Source of the DNA: Anaerolineales bacterium
Lineage (GTDB): Bacteria > Chloroflexota > Anaerolineae > Anaerolineales > E44-bin32
Length of the DNA stretch: 39,015 nucleotides
NCBI GenBank assembly: GCA_004376465.1
Contig: SOJU01000184.1
Location: 1-39,015, forward strand
Reading direction: 5' to 3'
The notes under the pieces are model-generated. The model made no database searches, was not told the origin of the DNA, and saw only the letters and a program-made list of their open reading frames with translations. Every line of letters starts with the position of its first letter. Within the stretch, counting starts at the first letter, position 1. Shown here one piece after another: positions 1-7,331 of this stretch. A program made the position numbers and the translations under genes.

Positions 1-125
1 TTCCGGTGCATTACAACACCTGGGAGCTTATCGAGCAAGATCCTCACGCATGGGCAGAGCTGGTAAAGAAAGAGACGTCAGCGATTCCGCACGTCCTACA
101 GCCCGGCGAAAGCTTCCAGCTCTAA
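1..125 (+). CDS. UPF0173-type metal-dependent hydrolase, C-terminal end (partial)
   Basis: Only the last 40 codons are in the window, in the frame ending with TAA at 123-125; the gene starts before base 1. The visible peptide contains HYNTWELIEQDP followed by a short linker and ends in LQPGESFQL. This matches the characteristic C-terminus of the UPF0173 (YtkL-like) branch of the metallo-beta-lactamase superfamily, where the His in the HYNT motif is a conserved, probably metal-binding residue. The substrate of this family is not established. The MFS transporter gene begins 57 bases downstream on the same strand, so co-transcription is possible. The family call rests on a short tail, so it is good but not certain. 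Confidence 0.7.
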   Translation, partial: PVHYNTWELIEQDPHAWAELVKKETSAIPHVLQPGESFQL

Positions 126-182
126 AGCGCGTGAGACTGCATTTAAATCAGCGGTAATAACCCCTATTCGGGCGACACCCAT

Positions 183-1667
183 ATGCACAAGACTCTCGGC
201 TGGCGCGACCATATTTTTATTAACGTCTACTGGCTCGGTTTGAGCATCTCCGCCGGCGTTATCACGCCTGTTTTATTACCGTACCTCGTCACTTTATTCG
301 TCTCCCACGATCAGAAAAACACCTACCTTGCACTGCTGCGCGTCGCCGGGCTTGCGGTCGCCATGCTCGTGCAGCCTCTATCGGGTATGTATAGCGACCG
401 CAGTACGCACCGCTGGGGCCGCAGACGGCCTTTCATCTTTTGGGGCACCATTCTTGATCTGGTATTTCTTGCGATCATCGGCGCATCTGTATTGTTCATC
501 GGATCGGAACTGGATCAAACGATACGCCCGCTCCTGGGTTTCTCCGCCGCGTTTGCCGTATTGCTGCTGGGTCTCGTTCTTCTACAAGCTTCATCCAACA
601 CCGCACAAGGTGCGCAGCAAGGCTTGATTCCCGACCTTGTCCCCGACAATCAGCGTGGCACATCCTCCGGAGTGAAGTCATTGTTCGAGATCTTGCCGAG
701 CCTCCTGGCGGTCTTCATTGGTCCAATCATAGATGCCGGCCGGATTTGGCTTACGGTCGGTATAATCGGCGGCTCGCTCTCATTGACGATGCTGCTCACG
801 ATGATCTTTGTGCGCGAAGAGCCCCTTCGCGAGAAGCCCAAGCGAGACAATTCTTCCCGCGCCTTACGTATCTTCGCACTCACGGCGCTCTTTGTCGGGG
901 TTACACAAGGTGCGGTTTGGCTGATCCGCAGCGGAGGCCTATTCCTCAGCAGCCGCGATGTTTCTACCGATATGCAGATTGCCATTATGGGATTGTCCGG
1001 TTTGATTGTCATGGCCGGATCGATACTCGTGGGAGTATATTTTGGTGCGCGAGTGGGTATTGGTGAGGACGCTCGGTCAAATACCCCCTTCGTCTGGTGG
1101 ATCATAAATCGCCTGCTCTTTCTGGCCGCAGTGGGATCGATTCTTGGTTTCTTCCAATTCTTCATCAGCGATGTCATTCATGTCGAGAACCCGGCTACGA
1201 TGACCACTATCCTCCTCGCCATTGTGGCTTTGTTCTTGATCCCTTCGGTCCTGGGCGGCGGATATCTTGCAGACCGGATCGGGCGGAAACAGTTGATCGC
1301 TTTTGCCGGTTTGATTTCAACAGCCGGGACGCTGCTCTTGCTTTTCTCAAGGGCAATGCCAATGGTGATCGTAAGCGGCTGCCTCCTCGGCGTGGGAGCA
1401 GGCACATTCATGGCCTCCAACTGGGCCCTCGGCACAGACCTGGTTCCTCCCAAAGAGGCCGGACGTTACCTGGGTATCTCTAATCTCGCCGGCGCGGGTG
1501 CGGGGATCGTCGGTGCAGGAATCGGCGGTCCCATGGCGGATTTCTTCAACCGGATACAACCCGGTCTAGGATATCTCGTCATTTTCGCCATCTACGCAGG
1601 TCTCTTTCTTCTCTCGGTGGTCGTCTTGCGCGGGATCCCCGAGCCAAACAAATCGCCAGGTCAATAG
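183..1667 (+). CDS. MFS transporter
   Basis: A 494-residue inner-membrane secondary transporter with about 12 hydrophobic segments. The classic MFS loop motif appears twice: SDRSTHRWGRRRPF after TM2 (about residue 75) and LADRIGRKQ in the second half (about residue 365), as expected for two six-helix halves. The RRRPF form resembles the GPH/sucrose-transporter style of MFS protein, but the substrate cannot be told from sequence. The ATG at 183 has no clear Shine-Dalgarno sequence; the hydrophobic N-terminus starts soon after it, so I keep this start. It stands downstream of the UPF0173-type gene with a 57-base gap, and no clear terminator follows it. Confidence 0.88.
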   Translation: MHKTLGWRDHIFINVYWLGLSISAGVITPVLLPYLVTLFVSHDQKNTYLALLRVAGLAVAMLVQPLSGMYSDRSTHRWGRRRPFIFWGTILDLVFLAIIGASVLFIGSELDQTIRPLLGFSAAFAVLLLGLVLLQASSNTAQGAQQGLIPDLVPDNQRGTSSGVKSLFEILPSLLAVFIGPIIDAGRIWLTVGIIGGSLSLTMLLTMIFVREEPLREKPKRDNSSRALRIFALTALFVGVTQGAVWLIRSGGLFLSSRDVSTDMQIAIMGLSGLIVMAGSILVGVYFGARVGIGEDARSNTPFVWWIINRLLFLAAVGSILGFFQFFISDVIHVENPATMTTILLAIVALFLIPSVLGGGYLADRIGRKQLIAFAGLISTAGTLLLLFSRAMPMVIVSGCLLGVGAGTFMASNWALGTDLVPPKEAGRYLGISNLAGAGAGIVGAGIGGPMADFFNRIQPGLGYLVIFAIYAGLFLLSVVVLRGIPEPNKSPGQ

Positions 1668-1713
1668 CCTTCGCTGCAGGATGTTTTTTCTCCCCTGTTT
1701 TCTATAAAGTCGC

Positions 1714-1743
1714 TTGGGGAATAGGCATCACTCGTTGTACAAT
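1714..1743 (+). promoter_or_regulatory. Candidate sigma-70 promoter for the translation-factor-like gene
   Basis: TTGGGG at 1714-1719 and TACAAT at 1738-1743 are separated by 18 bases. Transcription would start near 1750, about 30 bases before the ATG. The -10 box is good; the -35 box is only half consensus. Confidence 0.4.
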
Positions 1744-1780
1744 CCAATAAGACGCCCAAATCAGCGCTTGGAGGAGACAC

Positions 1781-2041
1781 ATGATGTCCAATGACGAGCG
1801 TATCGGCGAGATTATCCACTACTACCACAAAATTTCGGTTGCCGTCATCAAACTAAATAGATCCCTGCGTGTTGGAGAAAAAATCCAATTCGTCGGTGCT
1901 CACACCGATTTCCTGCAGGAGATCCGCTCAATGCAGATCGAGCATGAGGTTGTAGAAGAGGCGCAGGTCGGCGACGAGGTCGCTGTGAAAGTCGATCAGC
2001 GAGTTCGACGCGGGGATACCGCCTTCAGCATAGCGGAGTGA
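1781..2041 (+). CDS. Small translation-elongation-factor-like beta-barrel protein
   Basis: An 86-residue protein that resembles a stand-alone EF-Tu domain-2-type beta barrel: a strand with VAVIKLNRSLRVGEKIQF, later QVGDEVAVKV, and a final VRRGDTAF. Short proteins of this kind are usually annotated as translation elongation factor-like. In full-length GTPases this domain contacts the ribosome or aminoacyl-tRNA, but here there is no GTPase domain and the role is unknown. The start is supported by GGAGGAG about 8 bases before a double ATG (1781 and 1784). It is monocistronic by position: the histidine kinase downstream is on the other strand. Confidence 0.7.
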   Translation: MMSNDERIGEIIHYYHKISVAVIKLNRSLRVGEKIQFVGAHTDFLQEIRSMQIEHEVVEEAQVGDEVAVKVDQRVRRGDTAFSIAE

Positions 2042-2137
2042 AGGGTTCATCAACCTCTCAATTTACAGTTTGATGGAAACTTAATGCTTTGGGGATTCAG
2101 ACAGCGGGATCTTCCATTCCAAGATTAACGGGGCGAA

Positions 2138-3391
2138 TTACTGCACCAGTGGCAGCGCAATAGTGAACGTTGCACCTTGGTCTGGACCCTCACTCTCCAC
2201 CCAGACGCGACCGCCATGGGATTCGGCAATCGCCTTAACAATGGGTAGCCCCAACCCTAGACCATCATGCTGTCGAGTCAGGTGATCTTCCACCTGATAG
2301 AAGGAGTCAAAGACAGTTTCCAATTCATCGGGGACCAGTCCGATCCCGTCGTCGTGCACGCGTAGCCAAGCCTCATGGCCATGCTGCTCCAAGGTTAACC
2401 TTAGTTCCCTTTCTTTCGGGGTAAAGCGTATTGCGTTATTAAGTAAATTGGTTAAGGCCAGCGTTATCTTCTGTTCATCGACCATCGCTTCGAGCGTTTC
2501 TGTGGGAAGACTGAGTTTAATTGTCTGCTCTCTGGCTTCCACCAGCTCAAAAGCCTCTTCATACACCAACTGAACGATGTGCTGAAGCGACCGTTTCGAT
2601 AAGACCAGGTTTGCCGATCCCGCCTGCAGCATATTCAAGTTGGTCATATCTTCGATCAATACTCGCATTCGCATGGCGGAATTAAGGACCGCATCTGCGT
2701 GTTCAGAAACATCTTCACCTGACAATTCCTTGAGCAAGGAGGCATTACCCAGGATCAAGCCTAGTGGTGTGCGCAGCTCATGAGAGGCAATGGCAATGAA
2801 ATCGGTTTTCAATTGATCCAGATTCCCCAACGCATCATAAGCCCGGTTGAGCGCCTCGAGCTGGCGCGCATTGCTTATCGCCACTGCAGCCAACGAGGCA
2901 ATATTTGTCAGGGTCAGTAAATCTACCTCATCAAAAATCCCCTGGCGCTTGTTTACTGCTTCCAGTACACCCGTCACATCGTCGCGGATCCGCAGAGGCA
3001 CACCGATCAAAGAGCGCACTGAGAAACGCTCCCCATCTCCAGCTTCGGGATAGCTTTGCCCTGTGGCGCCCAACTCATTAAGAATGAGTGGGCGGTCCTC
3101 TCGAAAGACTGTTCCCGCGATGGATCCTTCCTTCGGTACTGGAATTTTCTGAAGAGTCTCGGGGTCGGCATCCGTAGCTGCGGCGATATATAGATCACGG
3201 GTTTTATCGCCGACCAGTAAAATTGAGGCCGCTTCGCTCTCGACCAGGTCAGCGGCAGAGCGGACGATGAATTGAAGCAAGCGATCAAGATCCAGCGTTG
3301 AATTAAGCGTAACGCTGATCTCGACCAATCTAGATAGCCGCACAACCATTTGACGAAGGCGGGTCAATTCGTCTTGAGTCTGAGGTTCCAT
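2138..3391 (-). CDS. GAF-domain sensor histidine kinase
   Basis: A 417-residue cytoplasmic two-component kinase without membrane helices. A GAF sensor domain covers about residues 20-175, followed by a HisKA dimerisation domain with the phospho-acceptor His204 in SHELRTPL, and a HATPase_c domain with N box LTNLLNNA (313-320), G1 box DDGIGL (347-352), F box FDSFYQ and G2 box GLGLGL (377-382). All catalytic boxes look intact, so it should be an active kinase. The GAF domain suggests sensing of a small cytoplasmic ligand or redox state, but nothing identifies the ligand. No response regulator lies in the window, so it is an orphan kinase. It is divergent from dnaN with a 121-base intergenic region. 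Confidence 0.92.
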   Translation of the reverse strand: MEPQTQDELTRLRQMVVRLSRLVEISVTLNSTLDLDRLLQFIVRSAADLVESEAASILLVGDKTRDLYIAAATDADPETLQKIPVPKEGSIAGTVFREDRPLILNELGATGQSYPEAGDGERFSVRSLIGVPLRIRDDVTGVLEAVNKRQGIFDEVDLLTLTNIASLAAVAISNARQLEALNRAYDALGNLDQLKTDFIAIASHELRTPLGLILGNASLLKELSGEDVSEHADAVLNSAMRMRVLIEDMTNLNMLQAGSANLVLSKRSLQHIVQLVYEEAFELVEAREQTIKLSLPTETLEAMVDEQKITLALTNLLNNAIRFTPKERELRLTLEQHGHEAWLRVHDDGIGLVPDELETVFDSFYQVEDHLTRQHDGLGLGLPIVKAIAESHGGRVWVESEGPDQGATFTIALPLVQ

Positions 3392-3437
3392 CGTTTCGTA
3401 AGTTTATGTCAGCAAACTATACTTGTCTACAAGACCA

Positions 3438-3466
3438 TTGTCGCTCATAGGCGATCGTTGTATACT
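3438..3466 (+). promoter_or_regulatory. dnaN promoter candidate
   Basis: TTGTCG at 3438-3443, a 17-base spacer and TATACT at 3461-3466 form a good sigma-70-type promoter. The start point would be near 3473, giving a leader of about 40 bases before the dnaN ATG at 3513. Confidence 0.55.
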
Positions 3467-3512
3467 TCATAAGCTCATTAATCTCGCGTTTACAAAATAA
3501 GGATTACTCCCC

Positions 3513-4646
3513 ATGAAGGTGTCCTGTCTTCAAGAGAATCTAGCCCATGGATTAAGTATAGTATCACGTGCGGTGGCGCCCCGGAGCACTCTTCCAGTGC
3601 TTAGTAATATCTTGGTGGCGACTGACAACGGTCGACTGCGCCTCTCTGCAACCAACCTTGAACTGGGTATCAGCTATTGGATTGGTGCGAAAATCGAGGA
3701 GGAAGGCTCAACAACAGTGCCCGCGCGCACTTTTGTCGACTTGGTGAACACGCTACCAAGCGACACTGTATCCATGGAGCTAACAATCCGCAATCAAACA
3801 TTAAATGTGCGCTGCGGCTCCTTCAATAATGACATCAAGTGTATCGACGCTCAAGATTTCCCCCCATTGCCGCCTTCAGAACTAGATGATGGGCTGACGT
3901 TAAACGTTGAAAATCTACGCTCGATGATTCAACAGGCGACTTTCGCTGCCTCGATGGATGACGCCCGCCCCGTCTTAACCGGTGTTTTACTTGAGGTCGA
4001 AGATGATAAAACGACGATGGCGGCTGCTGACGGCTTCCGTCTCTCAGTTCGCACCGCACAACTCTCTTCAGCATCTTCCGAACAAGTCAGGGCTATCATC
4101 CCGGCGCGTGCCTTGAGTGAGTTGGCTCGAATCATCGGCTCAGGGGACGAAACAATTAACATGACGCTGCCAGCCAATCGTGGGCAGGTAATCTTTCGTG
4201 GGACTGATTTCGAACTCGTTTCTCAGCTAATAGACGGAACCTTTCCAGACTACCACAGCATCATCCCCACAACCTTCGCTACTCGAAGCGTGCTCTCAAC
4301 TAACGCTCTTCTAAAAGCGTGTAGGGCTGCCGATATTTTCGCCCGAGAAGCGGCTCATTCTGCTCGTCTACGCATCACTCCTGGAAGCGACCTCGAGCCA
4401 GGAACGATGGAAGTCTCAGCAACAGCCGCCGAAACAGGATCTAATGAGACTATCGTCGATGCCACTATCGAGGGCGAAGCGGTAGAAATCGCCTTCAATG
4501 TGCGCTTCCTGGTGGATGTCCTGAGCGTGATCGATACACCCAACGTCGCCATCGAGACGACCTCGGCTTCCTCTCCCGGTGTAGTGCGCCCCGTCGGTCG
4601 TGACGACTTCCTGCACGTTATCATGCCCATGCACCTTGGGCGGTAA
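3513..4646 (+). CDS. dnaN: DNA polymerase III beta sliding clamp
   Basis: A 377-residue protein of the usual length for the bacterial beta clamp, which encircles DNA and tethers the replicative polymerase and repair proteins. Diagnostic features include the N-terminal KVSCLQENL...LSIVSRAV segment, PVLSNILV, the domain-2 segment VLTGVLLEV followed by AADGFRLSV, and the C-terminal MPMHLGR, which is the typical MPMRL/MPMHL ending lining the client-binding pocket. AAGGA lies about 10 bases before the ATG. In many bacteria dnaN follows dnaA; here it follows a divergent kinase gene instead, has its own promoter and ends at a strong terminator, so it looks monocistronic. Confidence 0.98.
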   Translation: MKVSCLQENLAHGLSIVSRAVAPRSTLPVLSNILVATDNGRLRLSATNLELGISYWIGAKIEEEGSTTVPARTFVDLVNTLPSDTVSMELTIRNQTLNVRCGSFNNDIKCIDAQDFPPLPPSELDDGLTLNVENLRSMIQQATFAASMDDARPVLTGVLLEVEDDKTTMAAADGFRLSVRTAQLSSASSEQVRAIIPARALSELARIIGSGDETINMTLPANRGQVIFRGTDFELVSQLIDGTFPDYHSIIPTTFATRSVLSTNALLKACRAADIFAREAAHSARLRITPGSDLEPGTMEVSATAAETGSNETIVDATIEGEAVEIAFNVRFLVDVLSVIDTPNVAIETTSASSPGVVRPVGRDDFLHVIMPMHLGR

Positions 4647-4682
4647 ACATAGCATCGCTTTCAAACTGCTAGTTGCTTATTT

Positions 4683-4710
4683 AACCCTCGGCCTTTGTCG
4701 AGGGTTTTTT
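4683..4710 (+). terminator. Rho-independent terminator after dnaN
   Basis: An 8-bp perfect stem (4683-4690 with 4699-4706, AACCCTCG/CGAGGGTT) with an 8-base loop is followed by a run of T, 37 bases after the dnaN stop codon. Confidence 0.88.
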
Positions 4711-4906
4711 GATCAACCCCCATGTTCTACGCAAACTGGTCGTTGGCCAGGCTCTCCTGAAAGAATGCTCCTGCAACCCAGCCTGCGTTCTATCTGAAGC
4801 TTCCCGTGCCGAAACCGCAAATCACGTTTAGGGTGAGTGGGGATTGAGTGAGACTGCTTAATTATTATCGTGCCTTATCGAGTTGTAATGTGTTGACCCA
4901 AGGGGG

Positions 4907-5251
4907 TTAGTTATCAAGGAAAAGCAGCGCATGCAACTTACAGAGCGTCTCGGATACAGTTTCATCTGGCAGTCCGCAAAAATATTCAGCGTTTCCAATA
5001 CGCCAGTCCAGATTCTTGACTTGGTCGGAAAGAACGACCCCCTGAACATCACATTCCTCTGGAATCGCAACCTCAAAGGGATAACCCTTTATCTGACTTG
5101 TTATAGGACAAAGTATGGAAAGGCCGACCTTGCCATTGTATTCCTTGGGGGAAAGGACCAGGGCGGGTCTTCGCCCCGCCTGTTCGTGCCCAGCCTGAAG
5201 GCTAAAGGAGAGCCAGACGACATCTCCTTTCTCTGGAATATAGTCCGCCAT
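4907..5251 (-). CDS. mazF: MazF/PemK-family endoribonuclease toxin
   Basis: A 114-residue toxin of the MazF family, which cleaves mRNA at short sequence motifs and arrests translation when free of antitoxin. It shows the family core: KGDVVWLSF near the N-terminus, GHEQAGRRPALVLSP (about residues 21-35) with the conserved Arg, then CPITSQIKGYPFEV and VVLSDQVKNLDW. Length and motif order match E. coli MazF. Its ATG shares one base with the stop codon of the upstream antitoxin gene (TAATG), so translation is probably coupled. The cleavage motif cannot be predicted by eye. The gene looks intact. Confidence 0.94.
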   Translation of the reverse strand: MADYIPEKGDVVWLSFSLQAGHEQAGRRPALVLSPKEYNGKVGLSILCPITSQIKGYPFEVAIPEECDVQGVVLSDQVKNLDWRIGNAEYFCGLPDETVSETLCKLHALLFLDN

Positions 5252-5490
5252 TACCAGACCTCATTCCCAATCGGATCTCCATAATCAATTTCGGCATGTA
5301 TATTGTCTGGCGTAATCCTTATGAGCAGATCTTCAAGCATTTGGCCACTAGTAGATTTCTCGACGATAATTTTTCCGTTTTCCAGTGAAATATCGACGGA
5401 TGCACCTTCGATCAGGTCTGTCTCAATCGCGAATGGTTTAGGAATGCGAAGAGCGAGACTATTTCCCCATCGCTGCACCTTGGTTTTCAT
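5251..5490 (-). CDS. mazE: MazE-like antitoxin (AbrB/SpoVT fold)
   Basis: A 79-residue protein with the swapped-hairpin DNA-binding start typical of MazE: KTKVQRWGNSLALRIPKPFA, then a beta strand with GASVDISLENGKIIVE, and an acidic C-terminal tail (DNIHAEIDYGDPIGNEVW) of the kind that wraps around MazF and blocks its active site. AGGAGG lies about 7 bases before the ATG. It is the first gene of the mazEF operon. By analogy with known MazEF systems the MazE-MazF complex should repress its own promoter; a small palindrome over the -10 box fits this. Confidence 0.93.
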   Translation of the reverse strand: MKTKVQRWGNSLALRIPKPFAIETDLIEGASVDISLENGKIIVEKSTSGQMLEDLLIRITPDNIHAEIDYGDPIGNEVW

Positions 5491-5513
5491 TTCAAAACCT
5501 CCTGTATATACAT

Positions 5514-5544
5514 TGAAGATACTTCATTTTGGGATTCGTGCCAA
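5514..5544 (-). promoter_or_regulatory. mazEF promoter with palindromic candidate operator
   Basis: On the minus strand TTGGCA (5539-5544), a 17-base spacer and TATCTT (5516-5521) form a promoter ending about 26 bases before the mazE ATG. The -10 box sits inside an inverted repeat with arms TGAAG (5514-5518) and CTTCA (5522-5526) separated by 3 bases, a likely site for MazE autorepression. The promoter boxes are seen; the operator role is inferred. Confidence 0.5.
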
Positions 5545-5692
5545 GTGGAATTGAACGCTGCCGTCTTCGCTTCTTTATTATTAAGGTAGAGACCGGGTGT
5601 GATATTGTTACGCGTTTGAGTTGAATTTAGGCATAATTGGAGGAACTAATTTTGGGGAAAAGTGAAACTTTCAATATTTACTGCCGGCGAGA

Positions 5693-6352
5693 TTAATCTT
5701 CGTCTAACCAGGCGTGTTCGCCGATGAGGGGGACAAAAGCCACCGGAGTCAGTTTCTCACAAACCAACTTCTTCCCGTCACGCCTCCAGAGTTCAAGGAC
5801 CTGCCCCATCCGACTGCCCACGGGAGCGACCAGTCTTCCGCCATCGCTTAGTTGATCCTCGAGCGGCTTAGGAACCTCGGGTGCCGCCGCCGTTACAATG
5901 ATGGCTTGATACGGCGCGTGTTCGGGTAATCCACACGATCCATCGCCTACTACAACTTCGATGTTCTCCAGCTGTAGTGAATGCAGCAAAGATCGCGACC
6001 TTTCGGCCAACTCTGGTATCCGTTCAATGCTGTAGACTTTTTTCGCTAAATACCCCAGGATGGCCGCCTGATAACCCGATCCGGTACCGATTTCCAGTAC
6101 GATCTCATGGCCCTTTAAGTTAAGGAACTCGGTCATCAACGCCACAATGTATGGCTGGGAAATGGTCTGGTGGTTTCCAATGGGGAGAGGCGCATCGATA
6201 TAAGCTCGGCGCACTTGATCTTGCGGTACGAATTCGTGGCGTGGAATGGCGAGCATCGCCTCAAGCACACGCGCATCCTGGATCCCCCGGCTGACCATTT
6301 GCTGGTCTACCATGCGTTTGCGTTCGTGTGAGTATACTTCCTTCTCAGACAT
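5693..6352 (-). CDS. pcm: Protein-L-isoaspartate O-methyltransferase
   Basis: A 219-residue SAM-dependent enzyme that methylates L-isoaspartyl residues in aged proteins so they can revert to aspartate. Family features are RMVDQQMVSRGIQDARVLEAM near the N-terminus (shortened: MVDQQ...GI.D.RVL.AM), IPRHEFVP, AYIDAPLPIGNHQTISQPYIVA with the substrate-loop TISQP, the SAM-binding motif LEIGTGSGYQAA (about residues 86-97) and VGDGSCGLPEHAPY. The length is typical and the gene is complete. It is not tightly linked to its neighbours: 202 bases separate it from mazE and 106 from the upstream molybdoenzyme gene, with a terminator hairpin between. Confidence 0.96.
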   Translation of the reverse strand: MSEKEVYSHERKRMVDQQMVSRGIQDARVLEAMLAIPRHEFVPQDQVRRAYIDAPLPIGNHQTISQPYIVALMTEFLNLKGHEIVLEIGTGSGYQAAILGYLAKKVYSIERIPELAERSRSLLHSLQLENIEVVVGDGSCGLPEHAPYQAIIVTAAAPEVPKPLEDQLSDGGRLVAPVGSRMGQVLELWRRDGKKLVCEKLTPVAFVPLIGEHAWLDED

Positions 6353-6390
6353 GCTCGCTAATTCCGATTATACGCCCGTGCTGACTTCCG

Positions 6391-6428
6391 AGAAAACACA
6401 GTTTGCCCGGTAATATACCCGGGCAAAC
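6391..6428 (-). terminator. Candidate terminator after the molybdoenzyme gene
   Basis: A perfect 10-bp inverted repeat (6401-6410 GTTTGCCCGG with 6419-6428) has an 8-base loop. Reading the minus strand, it is followed by a T-rich stretch (TGTGTTTTCT). It lies about 30 bases past the stop of the gene ending at 6459. Confidence 0.65.
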
Positions 6429-6458
6429 GTCGAATACAAGTTTTTTCAATGAGCATTA

Positions 6459-7106
6459 TCAGCCATCAGAAGCGAAGCGCTGCTCATCCCACACATCCGC
6501 ATCATTGTGATATCCGGCTTGCTCCCAGAAGCCCATCCGATCCTCTGCGATGAACTCCAAACCTCTCAACCACTTCCCGCCTTTCCAAAGGTAGATATCT
6601 TTCAGACCTTCCCTTCCGGGGATTGCGCCAACGACTCCGCGGAGAGGATAACCGTGATCAGGCGTTAGCGATTGCCCGTCGAAGTGTGATGCCAACAAGA
6701 AATTATCCGACATGGCTACAGACATGGGCATGTTTGTCGAATAACCATAATCACAATGCTGTAACAGGAATTTGGCCGATGGTTTGACTCTAATGATCTC
6801 CTGCTGCACGAGCGTCTGCAATGAAACGCCCTCCCATTCCGTATCGAATTTGCTCCAGCGGGTTACACAGTGGATGTCCATCTTGACCTTTATGCGCGGT
6901 AATTCCAAAAACTCGTCCCAGGTCCAGGTCACTTCTTGATCCACTTCACCCCATACTCTGAATTCCCATGTGGAGGGATCAAATGTTGGGACCGGGCCAT
7001 AATGCAGAACCGGGAATTTAACCGTCAACGATTGTCCGGGAGGAAGTCTGCCCTCTTGTGAAATCTTCCCCTGTAATTTTCGTCTCTTTCCTTGCCCTTC
7101 AGACAT
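6459..7106 (-). CDS. Sulfite-oxidase-fold molybdopterin oxidoreductase (cytoplasmic type)
   Basis: A 215-residue protein with the oxidoreductase molybdopterin-binding (SUOX/MsrP) fold. The key residue is Cys80 in DIHCVTRWSKFDTEWEGV, the expected thiolate ligand of the molybdenum; later segments such as HCDYGYSTNMP, LTPDHGYPLR and GRE..KDIYLWKGGKWLRGLEF are typical of the family. Unlike E. coli MsrP (YedY) there is no Tat signal peptide, so it should be cytoplasmic. The physiological substrate is unknown. I place the start at the ATG at 7106, because GGAGGG lies 8 bases before it; a longer reading from a TTG at 7121 would consume this ribosome site. Confidence 0.88.
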   Translation of the reverse strand: MSEGQGKRRKLQGKISQEGRLPPGQSLTVKFPVLHYGPVPTFDPSTWEFRVWGEVDQEVTWTWDEFLELPRIKVKMDIHCVTRWSKFDTEWEGVSLQTLVQQEIIRVKPSAKFLLQHCDYGYSTNMPMSVAMSDNFLLASHFDGQSLTPDHGYPLRGVVGAIPGREGLKDIYLWKGGKWLRGLEFIAEDRMGFWEQAGYHNDADVWDEQRFASDG

Positions 7107-7254
7107 CACTTCGCCCTCCAAATTTCATCCATTATATCAACTTCAACAATCGCGCAGTAAACGCCTATACAGGATCGGTCGGCATGGAATCGTACTTGCT
7201 TCGAAAAAGATTCTCTGTGATTGTCTCGTTGGCGGTTAGGGGAAATCGTGCACA

Positions 7255-7288
7255 CTCAGGTGGGGTGTGCTAACTCACCCCACTTGAG
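7255..7288 (-). terminator. Strong hairpin downstream of the LiaF-like gene, without U-tract
   Basis: Arms 7255-7267 and 7276-7288 pair over 12 of 13 positions (core GTGGGGTG/CACCCCAC) with an 8-base loop. It lies 44 bases past the stop of the gene ending at 7332, but no T-run follows on either strand. It may terminate or protect the transcript's 3' end; the role is uncertain. Confidence 0.35.
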
Positions 7289-7331
7289 GTCTTACGCCAA
7301 GCATCGTCGAGAATCTAGCGTTGGAATTCGT

